DNA from: Pseudalgibacter ostreae
GTDB lineage: Bacteria; Bacteroidota; Bacteroidia; Flavobacteriales; Flavobacteriaceae
DNA: 64,000 nucleotides
NCBI RefSeq assembly: GCF_042427585.1
Contig: NZ_JBHMFC010000010.1
Location: 62,001 to 126,000, forward strand
Reading direction: 5' to 3'
This document shows, piece by piece, positions 1 through 8,341 of this stretch; position 1 is the stretch's first letter; each line of letters starts with the position of its first letter. Position numbers and translations under genes: made by a program. The notes beneath the pieces are model-generated. The model was not told the origin of the DNA. It worked only from the letters and a program-made list of their open reading frames with translations, and searched no databases.

Positions 1-803
1 GGGCTTTTTACCGCTTTATATAAATCTTCAATATCTTGTTCTGTACTCACCACTCGAGGTAAGCCTAATATAGGAAATGGAGGGTCGTCTGGATGGATGC
101 ACATTAAGATTCCTGCTTGTTCTGCAGCGGGGATAATGTCACTTAAAAATGAAAACAGGTTTGCTTTCAATTCTTTTGGCCCAACATGTTTGTAGGTGGC
201 CAAAATCTGATTGAATTCTTTAAGTGTATAACCTTCTTCAGCTCCAGGAAGACCTGCAATAATATTTTTAATTAACTTTTTTTGGTCCTCGGGAGAGGCA
301 TTTTTAAGATATTCTTCTGCCTGTGTTTTCTGTGCTTCGGTATATTCGGTTTCTGCGCCTGGCCGTTTTAATAAAAACAATTCAAAAGCTGCAAATGCAG
401 CAGCTTCAAAACGTAGTGCTGTCGATTTATCATCAACTTCATAATCTAAATTGGTACGCGTCCAATCCAGTACGGGCATAAAATTATAGCATACAATATC
501 AATACCACAAGCGCCCAGATTCAATAGGGTTTGCTTATAGTTTTCAATATATGTTTTATAATCGCCAGATTTAGTTTTTATAGACTCATGAATGGGTACG
601 CTTTCCACAACAGACCAGGTTAAGCCTTCTGCTTCTATAAGGGCTTTCCGTTCTTTAATGTCTTCAATACTCCAAACTTGTCCGTTTGGAACATGGTGTA
701 ATGCCGATACTATTCCAGTAGCACCAGATTGTTTTACATCTAAAAGCGATACAGGGTCCTTTGGGCCGTACCACCTCCATGTTTGCTCTAATTTTAAATT
801 CAT
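1..803 (-). CDS. uxuA: Mannonate dehydratase UxuA, 3' end cut by window edge
   Basis: Only the N-terminal 267 codons are present; the gene runs off the left edge. The protein begins MNLKLEQTWRWYGPKDPV and contains SGATGIVSALHHVPNG and CIHPDDPPFPILGLPR, both hallmarks of UxuA. The enzyme dehydrates D-mannonate to 2-keto-3-deoxygluconate in cytosolic glucuronate catabolism and needs a divalent metal; the CIHPDDPP stretch carries part of the metal site in this family. It follows the minus-strand dehydrogenase gene by 86 bases and is very likely co-transcribed with it. Identification is firm; completeness cannot be judged. Confidence 0.93.
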   Translation of the reverse strand, partial: MNLKLEQTWRWYGPKDPVSLLDVKQSGATGIVSALHHVPNGQVWSIEDIKERKALIEAEGLTWSVVESVPIHESIKTKSGDYKTYIENYKQTLLNLGACGIDIVCYNFMPVLDWTRTNLDYEVDDKSTALRFEAAAFAAFELFLLKRPGAETEYTEAQKTQAEEYLKNASPEDQKKLIKNIIAGLPGAEEGYTLKEFNQILATYKHVGPKELKANLFSFLSDIIPAAEQAGILMCIHPDDPPFPILGLPRVVSTEQDIEDLYKAVKS

Positions 804-889
804 ATCTAGAATATTAAGTTTTGTTTAATTAGCTGTTTTATTGCGGAGGTTTTATGTCGTTAATAAAACAATAATTGGTATTATTTTAA

Positions 890-1717
890 TTATACACCAC
901 TATATGCTGCGAACCCACCATCGATAGGAATTACCACTCCAGTAACAAAACTAGCGCCCTCACCACAAAGCCATAGTGTTGTGCCTACTAAATCTTCGGG
1001 TTCTCCAAAACGCCCCATGGGGGTTTGGTCTATAATTTGGTTTCCACGTGGTGTTAAACTACCGTCTTCTTTGGTTAATAATGTTCGGTTTTGATCGGTT
1101 AAGAAAAACCCAGGAGCCAATGCATTTACACGAATGCCTACTTTTGAAAAATGGACGGCAAGCCATTGTGTGAAATTCGAAACTGCAGCTTTAGCACCAC
1201 TATATGCTGGAATCTTAGTTAAAGGTGTAAAAGCATTCATGGAAGATATATTCAGGACACTGCATCCTTCACGCCCTACCATGTCCATGGCAAAAACCTG
1301 TGTTGGTAAAAGTGTTCCAATAAAGTTCAAATTAAAAACAAACTGGATGCCGTTAGCATCTAAATCGAAAAATGTTTTAAAGCCTTCATCTTTGTTCATT
1401 AAATCTTCTGCGACTAAATACGGGTTACTGGTGGTCCCTAAAGGATGGTTTCCGCCAGCGCCATTTACTAAAATATCACATTTTCCAAAAGCATCGTTCA
1501 CTTCTTTTTTAGCTTGGATCAAAGACTCTTTTTCTAATACATTTGCTGCAACGCCTATAGCTTTACCACCTTCTTTTTTAATGCTTTCTGCTACTTTATC
1601 CGCAGCGTCTTTTCTTAAATCAAGTACGGCCACTTTGTGCCCTTGTTTAGCTAAAGCAGAAGCTAGCGTACTACAAATGACACCACCTGCTCCTGTTAAT
1701 ACAATTGTTTTGCTCAT
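890..1717 (-). CDS. SDR-family oxidoreductase, probable D-mannonate oxidoreductase
   Basis: A 275-residue short-chain dehydrogenase. Visible are an N-terminal nucleotide-binding glycine motif (TGAGGVICSTLA), the NNAG-like VNGAGG segment, a catalytic Ser in NISSMNAF and the catalytic Tyr-x-x-x-Lys as YSGAK, then the usual substrate loop and PIDGGF C-terminus. Its place immediately upstream of uxuA on the same strand suggests it interconverts fructuronate and mannonate, replacing the unrelated long-chain UxuB of E. coli. The third glycine of the first motif is Cys, which I recall as common in this Bacteroidota subgroup. SDR membership is certain; the substrate is inferred from context only. Confidence 0.8.
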   Translation of the reverse strand: MSKTIVLTGAGGVICSTLASALAKQGHKVAVLDLRKDAADKVAESIKKEGGKAIGVAANVLEKESLIQAKKEVNDAFGKCDILVNGAGGNHPLGTTSNPYLVAEDLMNKDEGFKTFFDLDANGIQFVFNLNFIGTLLPTQVFAMDMVGREGCSVLNISSMNAFTPLTKIPAYSGAKAAVSNFTQWLAVHFSKVGIRVNALAPGFFLTDQNRTLLTKEDGSLTPRGNQIIDQTPMGRFGEPEDLVGTTLWLCGEGASFVTGVVIPIDGGFAAYSGV

Positions 1718-2277
1718 TATAATGTGTATTAATTAAATATTTTTTTTAAAAGTATTAAAAATACAATAAGTTTCTTAAAACTTACTGATGAATCTTCCTT
1801 GTTTAGCCAAATAAGGACTATTGTACCCCCTGATTTTAAACTTATAACCACATTTGTAAAGTTCTGTCTAAAAATGAAAAATTGATAGCCCTAAAATACT
1901 AGGCTTATTATATAGGACATTTCTTCATGCTATATTCGTTTTGTATATCGATTATTAATATTTTCTACTAGTAGGACACATTAATTATTAAAATCTATAG
2001 ATATTTAAAAAGTGCTTTAAGAGGTTTTGATACTAGAGTCGACACATATATATCTTCATTTTTTGCTTTTTTGAGAATCTAGGGTTGGATGGCAGAAAAT
2101 CAATTTTAAACTTTCAATTTAGGTGTTTTAGTCATTTAAAGCTGTTTATTTAGGTTTTAGATGTTTAATCATCTTTTTTGGGTAGAATCTTTTTATTCAT
2201 GTCTTTTTTAATTTGATTAGTTTTGTAATTCACCACTATACTTATTGAAGTATCCTGTTGTCCAATACATCCTAATT
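1718..2277. other. Divergent intergenic region between uronate genes and PUL regulator
   Basis: About 560 AT-rich bases without a plausible gene. They must hold the promoters of the leftward SDR-uxuA unit and the rightward regulator. The only promoter-like element I could place is TAGTTTTG at 2218-2225. I found no copy of the TACGTCAT motif seen before susC, no tRNA and no strong hairpin. Confidence 0.6.
2218..2225 (+). promoter_or_regulatory. Candidate -7 box (TAGTTTTG) for the PUL regulator
   Basis: TAGTTTTG matches the Bacteroidota -7 consensus TAnnTTTG and lies 53 bases before the ATG at 2278. No clear TTG is found 19-21 bases upstream (that spot reads TTTTATT), so the call is weak. Confidence 0.35.
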
Positions 2278-5073
2278 ATGAAATTTAAATTCCTTAATTT
2301 TTTCTTGATATTGTGTTTGTTATTAAATACACATATTTTAATAGCCCAGTATACACCATATTTTCAAAATTACTCACTTTCAGAATATCATGCAGGAAAC
2401 CAAAATTGGGGTGTTTCGAAATCGGAAAACGGTAAATTATATGTTGCCAATAATAATGGTCTGTTGGAGTTCGATGGTTTGAATTGGGAATTAAAAGCAC
2501 TTCCTAATAAAACGATAATCCGATCGGTTTTAGCTCATAATGATAAAATTTATACGGGTTCTTATGAAGAGTTTGGGTTTTGGGAAGACAATAAAAAAGG
2601 GGTTCTAGAATACACGTCTTTAAGTGATAAGCTTCAAGGAAATGATTTTTTAAATGAAGAATTTTGGGAAATTGTAGCTTATAAAGATATGGTGGTGTTT
2701 CGGTCTTTTTTAAATATTTACATTGTAAAAGGGGGCGACATCATAAAAATAAAACCAAAGTCGACCGTTATTTCGTGTGATATTGTTAACGGGCAGTTGT
2801 TCGTATCTACTTTAAGAAATGGGATATTCACTCTTGATAATACAAGATTAATTAATGTTATAGAGGATGAACTATTAAAAGAATCGAAAGTTGTTTCAAT
2901 TTCTAAAATCAAGAAAGGTTTATTAATTACTACAGCGATTAAAGGTTGTTTTATTTATGATGGTACATCACTATTTCCTTGGAACTCGAATATAAACTCG
3001 CTAATAAAACAGCATCAGTTAAATTCTCATACCACATTAGAGGATGGCACTATGGTTTTTGGCACGATTCAAAACGGGGTGTATTATACAGATGCCGATG
3101 GTCGTATTAGATTTCATATCAATAAAGAAAATGGACTGGCAAATAACACAGTCTTAAGTCAGCACCTTGCATTAAATAATGAGTTGTGGCTGGGTTTAGA
3201 CAACGGCTTAACGTCTATAGACTTAAATGGGGCCCACTCTTTTTATAATGATATTTCGGGAAGCTTGGGTGCCGTATACGATGTTATATCATTCCAAGGC
3301 ACCATCTATATAGCAAGCAATACCGGTTTGTACTTTTTAGATCAAGAAAGTAGGTTGCACTTTATAAGTGGCTCACAAGGGCAGGTTTGGGATTTAAAGG
3401 AAATTAATGGGCAATTGTTTTGCGGACATAACAATGGTACTTATCTGGTTGAAAATAAAACCATGCAATTAATTTCAAATTTTACTGGTGGTTGGGTCCT
3501 TAAAAAAGTGCCAGAAAAAAACAAGATATACATGCAAGGAACTTATGCAGGTATAGTAAAGTTTGAAGAAAATGCCGGAAAATGGAATGTAACCCATATG
3601 CAAAAAACAACAGCGCCTATTCGCTATTTGGAATTTGAAGACCAGTATCATGCTTGGGCGGCCCATGCGTATAGAGGTGTATATAGGATGAAATTCAATA
3701 AGGACTATGATAGTATTATTGAAATGAAAAACTATAAACATAAAGGCTTAGAGTCTAACTTTAATGTGAGGGTCTATAAGATTAAAAACGATATATGTTT
3801 TAAAACAAACAATGGCTGGCATAAGTACGAGCCGCTTTTGGATAGTATTGTAGCGTATCCTTTTTTGAATAAAAAATTCGGGAAAGATGCCTATATTATT
3901 TCAGAAGCGGATATTAATGTATTAGGGGTTAAGGGGGATGAAACTATAAGTTTTAATACGTTTACATCTTCAAACCATGATTTTTTCTTGCCTATAAAGT
4001 ATTTTAAAAACCGGTTAATAGTTGGGTACGAGAATATATCTAAAATATCCGATTCTGTTTTTGCGCTAAGCTTAAACGATGGTTTTGCTTTATTGAATAA
4101 AAGCGGTAAAGCTGTTAAGGACTCCTTGTTCCCTGTTTCTATTGAAAGTGTTGGAATTAACGGAGCACTAATAGACTTAGAGGGTGTTGATGCTATAGAC
4201 TTGCCTTACAGTGATAACATTGCGATAACAATATCCAGTCCAAAATCTAAAGATGCTTTTTTTGAATATGCCATATTTCAGCAAACTCCTAAAGTTTGGA
4301 ATAAAATGGAACGTGCAACTTTAAAGCTTTCAAATTTAAATAATGGCGATTATACCATTTCTTTTAGAGTAGCCAATGGTTTTGGAGATAGAAGTGTTGC
4401 TAAGGATATTAAAATAAAAGTACTTCCACCTTGGTATAAAGGCGTTAAGGGGCTGTTTTTATTTATTGCCGTACTGATATTGGTCTCTTTAGTTGCTTTT
4501 TATTTTCATAAACGAAAAATTGAAAAAGAGCAAAAAGCTTTGCAAGAGAAATTGGCAGCTAAGCAAGAGGCCCTACTTAAAGAGCATGCGGTAGAGAACG
4601 AAAAACGAATGGTACAGTTAAAAAATCAATCTTTAAAAAGCGAGGTAAAATTAAAAAGTAAGCAGTTGGCTAATACGGCTATGTCTTTAGTGAAAAAAAA
4701 CGAGTCTGTACTTGAAATTAAAAATGAACTGGTTAAAAGTAAGGCAGAGTTTAAAAACACTTTTGTCTATAAGAAATTATTAAGAAAAATTGATAATTCC
4801 ATAGGGCATGAAGATGAATGGCAGTTATTTGAGTATAATTTTAATCAAGTCCATGAAGAGTTTTTTAATCAATTAAAAAGTAAATTCCCCAAGCTTACTC
4901 ATAAGGATCTTAAAATTTGTGCTTACATCAAAATGAATTTGCTAACAAAAGAAATTGCACCATTAATGAACGTGTCCATTCGTGGTCTTGAAACCCACAG
5001 ATACCGACTAAAAAGTAAGTTGAATTTAGGGAATGACATTTCTGTAAGTGATTTTTTGAGAGATTTTAAATAA
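2278..5073 (+). CDS. Membrane-anchored propeller / Y_Y_Y / LuxR-type HTH regulator of the PUL
   Basis: 931 residues from the ATG at 2278, preferred over an upstream TTG because it gives a clean signal peptide (MKFKFLNFFLILCLLLN...ILIAQ). Residues about 25-650 look like repeated beta-propeller units (SENGKLYVANNNGLLEFDGLNW, ELWLGLDNGL). A triple-tyrosine (Y_Y_Y) domain is around 655-718, a membrane helix at about 725-745 (GLFLFIAVLILVSLVAFYF), a Lys/Glu-rich coiled coil at 748-830, and a LuxR-like helix-turn-helix at about 865-915 (THKDLKICAYIKMNLLTKEIA...RGLETHRYRLKSKL). There is no histidine-kinase or receiver domain, so it resembles a hybrid two-component sensor whose kinase was replaced by direct fusion to DNA binding. 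It precedes susC in the same direction and is probably the glycan sensor-activator of this PUL. Confidence 0.85.
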   Translation: MKFKFLNFFLILCLLLNTHILIAQYTPYFQNYSLSEYHAGNQNWGVSKSENGKLYVANNNGLLEFDGLNWELKALPNKTIIRSVLAHNDKIYTGSYEEFGFWEDNKKGVLEYTSLSDKLQGNDFLNEEFWEIVAYKDMVVFRSFLNIYIVKGGDIIKIKPKSTVISCDIVNGQLFVSTLRNGIFTLDNTRLINVIEDELLKESKVVSISKIKKGLLITTAIKGCFIYDGTSLFPWNSNINSLIKQHQLNSHTTLEDGTMVFGTIQNGVYYTDADGRIRFHINKENGLANNTVLSQHLALNNELWLGLDNGLTSIDLNGAHSFYNDISGSLGAVYDVISFQGTIYIASNTGLYFLDQESRLHFISGSQGQVWDLKEINGQLFCGHNNGTYLVENKTMQLISNFTGGWVLKKVPEKNKIYMQGTYAGIVKFEENAGKWNVTHMQKTTAPIRYLEFEDQYHAWAAHAYRGVYRMKFNKDYDSIIEMKNYKHKGLESNFNVRVYKIKNDICFKTNNGWHKYEPLLDSIVAYPFLNKKFGKDAYIISEADINVLGVKGDETISFNTFTSSNHDFFLPIKYFKNRLIVGYENISKISDSVFALSLNDGFALLNKSGKAVKDSLFPVSIESVGINGALIDLEGVDAIDLPYSDNIAITISSPKSKDAFFEYAIFQQTPKVWNKMERATLKLSNLNNGDYTISFRVANGFGDRSVAKDIKIKVLPPWYKGVKGLFLFIAVLILVSLVAFYFHKRKIEKEQKALQEKLAAKQEALLKEHAVENEKRMVQLKNQSLKSEVKLKSKQLANTAMSLVKKNESVLEIKNELVKSKAEFKNTFVYKKLLRKIDNSIGHEDEWQLFEYNFNQVHEEFFNQLKSKFPKLTHKDLKICAYIKMNLLTKEIAPLMNVSIRGLETHRYRLKSKLNLGNDISVSDFLRDFK

Positions 5074-5110
5074 AAGACTGCTTTATTATGTGATTTTTTT
5101 ACTTTTAAAT

Positions 5111-5219
5111 TACGTCATTACTACGTCATATAGCGTTTTAGTTCTTAATGTACCGTTAAATTATGAAGGCATAGTATACGTCATATAAGGTTTTGACAAG
5201 CTTTTTTCTGCATGACGTA
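5111..5219 (+). promoter_or_regulatory. Cluster of four TACGTCAT motifs upstream of susC (putative operator array)
   Basis: TACGTCAT occurs on the plus strand at 5111-5118, 5122-5129 and 5177-5184, and as its inverse ATGACGTA at 5212-5219. The first two start 11 bases apart, about one helical turn. The last copy overlaps the candidate -7 region of susC. Four exact 8-mers in 109 bases of AT-rich DNA are far more than chance predicts. Most likely these are binding sites for the adjacent regulator; that link is inferred. Confidence 0.6.
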
Positions 5220-5226
5220 ATTTTTG
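5192..5226 (+). promoter_or_regulatory. Candidate susC promoter
   Basis: TTTG at 5192-5195 is followed after 22 bases by TAATTTTTG at 5218-5226, a near match to TTTG-N19-21-TAnnTTTG with one extra T. A start near 5233 would give a leader of about 65 bases before the susC ATG at 5298. The inverted ATGACGTA overlaps the start of the -7 element, and a direct copy ends seven bases before the -33 element. Confidence 0.35.
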
Positions 5227-5297
5227 TGTAATCAATTTTTTTAAGAGCGCTTATATAGTTTATAACTTAGTGGAAACTAACTTTTAAATTAAACTAT

Positions 5298-8200
5298 ATG
5301 AAAACAAGAAATACTTTATTGTTTATTTTTCTATTTTCTATTTGTAGTTTTGCTCAAGATAAAACGATCTCGGGTGTTATTACAGGCTCAGAAGACGATA
5401 TCCCTATTCCAGGTGTAAACGTTATAGTAAAAGGAACAAGCAGGGGGGTGAGCACAGACTTTGATGGAAATTATTCTATTAATGTAGCTAGTGGCCAAAG
5501 CTTAGAGTTTAGTTATTTAGGTTTTAAAACAAAATCTGTAAGCATTCAAAACCAAACAACTCTTAATGTCGCTTTAGAACCAGATGTTGCGGCACTAGAA
5601 GAAGTTGTGGTTATTGGATATGGGTCACAAAAGAAAGCCGATTTAACAGGAGCTATTACCACTATCAAGTCAGAAGATATTACAAGAACACCTTCAGGAG
5701 CTGCTATGCAGTCTTTACAAGGTAAAGTAGCTGGTTTGCAAGTGGTGAGCAGTGGTGCTCCAGGAGCAGCACCCACTATTCGGGTACGTGGTCTTGGGTC
5801 TTATACCGGCGATGGGGCGTCGGCGCCGCTTTATGTGGTAGATGGGACGTTTTACGATGATATCAATTTTTTGAATAATGAAGACATTGAAACCATTTCG
5901 ATACTTAAGGATGCTTCAGCCTCTGCTATTTATGGAGTTCGGGCCGCAAATGGTGTGGTACTTATTCAAACTAAATCTGGAAAAAAGAACCAGAAACCAC
6001 AAATAACGTATAGTGGTTATCAGGGCGTTCAAGTGGCTCAAAATATAGTTAAATTATCAAATGCAGAGCAATTTAGCACTTTGGCAAGAGAATCTGGTTC
6101 TGCTGCAGAAGCCAGTTTTATAGACAATGCTATGCAGCGCTATGGCAGGAGTAGAGTAAACCCTAATATACCTAATGTAAATACAGATTGGTATGATTTA
6201 ATTTTACGCCATGCGCTTATACAGAATCACAGTTTAGGGATTACTGGTGGCGCAGAAAGTGTTACGTATTCCTTAGGTGTTAGTCAGTTTGAACAGGAGG
6301 GCATTCTAAAAATGAAAAACGAGTACGAACGTTTTAATATTCGTTCAAAAATAGATGTGGATTTAAGTGATCGATTGCAAGTAGGGGTCTCGGCGCTTTT
6401 AAGTAATGCTACAAGATATCGTGCGGAGGATGGTGCTTTTAATTCTGCTTATTTTGCGGTACCTATCATGCCTGTTCTCGACCTTTCTAAAACGGACGCA
6501 TATCCAAGGCCCTATGCAAATGCTACCGATTTAGGCTATAGAGGGCCACAAAATCCATTCCCTTTAATGGAAAATACAGAAAACAGGGATAAAACACGAA
6601 ATATCTTGATGAACTTTAATTTGCAGTATCAAGTTATTCCAGACAAATTAACCTTTAAAACCGTATACTCCCATAATTTTGAAACCCTTGAGGTAAGAGA
6701 CGTAAGACTTCCTTATTTCTTCGGTGATGGAAATGCTTACAGGGAAAATGCAGAACTTGTTAAAAAGAATGAAACATTTTCAGAACAAACCTGGGATAAT
6801 ACAATAACTTATAATGATGATTTTGGAAAACATAATCTAACGGTTTTGGCAGGAACCTCTTTTAGAGATAGGTCCTTGGAACAGTTAGAGGCTAAGGGAG
6901 TGAATTTTCCAAATGGCCCAGGAATTGGAGACGAATCTTATTATTTAGATTTAGCAAAAGATATTGATGTAGATGGTGTTGGCGATAACGGTGTAAGACA
7001 ATATTTTTTCTCTTATTTTGGACGGGTCGCCTATAATTTTGATGATAGATATTTATTGTACGGTACCTTTCGTGCAGACGGCACAAGTAAATACCAAGAA
7101 AAATGGGGTTACTTCCCTACTATTGGCGCCGGTTGGGTGGTGTCTAGTGAACCTTTTATGAAAGACAATGGTGTATTGGATTTCTTTAAAATAAGGGCAA
7201 GTTGGGGCGAATTGGGTAATGCTAATGTAAATGCTAGTACAGGGGGCATAACGTCTACCGAGGTTACTTCTGTTTTTGGCGATGTAAGATATCCAGGATT
7301 GGTTACCAATAGTGATTTTGAGGCTTTAAAATGGGAAGTAACAGCAGAAACAAATGTTGGTATTACCACAAGGTTGTTCAACAATCACTTATCTATAGAG
7401 TCCGATTATTTTGTTAGAGAAACACGGGATGCTATTATTCCCGTCTCTAGGCTTTTAGTTCCCGGAGAAACAAGACAGAACCTAGGAGTTATAAAAAACT
7501 CAGGATTTGAGATTGTAGTAGATTGGAATAAACGCGTCTCAGAAGATTTTAGCTATAGAATAGGGGCTAACTTTTCAACTTTAAAAAATGAGATATTGGA
7601 TTTGGCCGGACAAGAAAATTTAACATCTGGTGGGGATACCGCGCAACGTTCTGTTGTAGGGGGTGCAATAAACTCTTTTTTCGGTCTTGAAGTTGCTGGC
7701 GTGTACCAAACACCCGAAGAGATTCAAGCAGACCCTGCGGCACAGGCTGCCATATCTAACGGATTAACGGTGTTGCCAGGAGATTTTAAATTTGTAGATC
7801 ATAATGGCGATACCCAAATAGATGCGCAGGATAGAGTAGATTTAGGTTCTTACTTGCCTTCTTACAACTTTGGTTTTAATCTAGGGCTTAATTATAAAGC
7901 TTTCGATTTTTCTTTAAGCGTTATTGGCCAAGGTGGCAATGTAATCGCAAACCAAAAACGTTTTGCTATCCGACAAACTTCAGACCCCAATATAGATAGG
8001 GATTTTGCTATTAATCGTTGGCATGGGCCAGGTACTTCAAACGATTATCCTTCTGCAAGAGGTATAAGAAACCCTTGGAGCAATCAATTTTTAAACAGTT
8101 TTTTTGTTGAAAAAGGAGACTATGTGCGTTTGCAGAATGTAACCTTAGGGTATACATTACCAGAGTTAAAAGGAAAGTTTAATCCAGATATTCGATTTTA

Positions 8201-8330
8201 TGTTACTGCAGAGCGCCCTTTAACGTTCTTTGATTATAATGGTTTTACTCCAGAGGTTTCAGATGGTAGGGATACCCAAACGTACCCTATCCCAGGAGTA
8301 TATACATTAGGGGTAAATATTAAAATTTAA
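5298..8330 (+). CDS. SusC/RagA-type TonB-linked outer-membrane transporter
   Basis: 1010 residues. The signal peptide ends near residue 19 (CSFAQ|DKT). A carboxypeptidase-regulatory-like domain spans about 22-105 (GVITGSEDDIPIPGVNVIVKG), a TonB plug about 110-225 (EEVVVIGYGSQKKADLTGAI, SIYGVRAANGV-type motif at DASASAIYGVRAANGVVLI), then a beta-barrel ending in a typical aromatic/hydrophobic C-terminus (TLGVNIKI). It imports oligosaccharides across the outer membrane, powered by TonB-ExbBD, with SusD as a lid. It is followed after 11 bases by susD and opens the PUL operon. Length and motifs are fully normal. The substrate cannot be told from this protein alone. Confidence 0.96.
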   Translation: MKTRNTLLFIFLFSICSFAQDKTISGVITGSEDDIPIPGVNVIVKGTSRGVSTDFDGNYSINVASGQSLEFSYLGFKTKSVSIQNQTTLNVALEPDVAALEEVVVIGYGSQKKADLTGAITTIKSEDITRTPSGAAMQSLQGKVAGLQVVSSGAPGAAPTIRVRGLGSYTGDGASAPLYVVDGTFYDDINFLNNEDIETISILKDASASAIYGVRAANGVVLIQTKSGKKNQKPQITYSGYQGVQVAQNIVKLSNAEQFSTLARESGSAAEASFIDNAMQRYGRSRVNPNIPNVNTDWYDLILRHALIQNHSLGITGGAESVTYSLGVSQFEQEGILKMKNEYERFNIRSKIDVDLSDRLQVGVSALLSNATRYRAEDGAFNSAYFAVPIMPVLDLSKTDAYPRPYANATDLGYRGPQNPFPLMENTENRDKTRNILMNFNLQYQVIPDKLTFKTVYSHNFETLEVRDVRLPYFFGDGNAYRENAELVKKNETFSEQTWDNTITYNDDFGKHNLTVLAGTSFRDRSLEQLEAKGVNFPNGPGIGDESYYLDLAKDIDVDGVGDNGVRQYFFSYFGRVAYNFDDRYLLYGTFRADGTSKYQEKWGYFPTIGAGWVVSSEPFMKDNGVLDFFKIRASWGELGNANVNASTGGITSTEVTSVFGDVRYPGLVTNSDFEALKWEVTAETNVGITTRLFNNHLSIESDYFVRETRDAIIPVSRLLVPGETRQNLGVIKNSGFEIVVDWNKRVSEDFSYRIGANFSTLKNEILDLAGQENLTSGGDTAQRSVVGGAINSFFGLEVAGVYQTPEEIQADPAAQAAISNGLTVLPGDFKFVDHNGDTQIDAQDRVDLGSYLPSYNFGFNLGLNYKAFDFSLSVIGQGGNVIANQKRFAIRQTSDPNIDRDFAINRWHGPGTSNDYPSARGIRNPWSNQFLNSFFVEKGDYVRLQNVTLGYTLPELKGKFNPDIRFYVTAERPLTFFDYNGFTPEVSDGRDTQTYPIPGVYTLGVNIKI

Positions 8331-8341
8331 AAAAAATAGCG

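Noticed and set aside
1134..1736. 200-codon plus-strand reading frame opposite the SDR gene
   Set aside because: It mirrors the SDR gene, shows no recognisable motif, and the minus-strand product has full SDR motifs.
2278..5073. Hybrid two-component system regulator
   Set aside because: No histidine-kinase, ATPase or receiver motif occurs between the membrane helix and the HTH.
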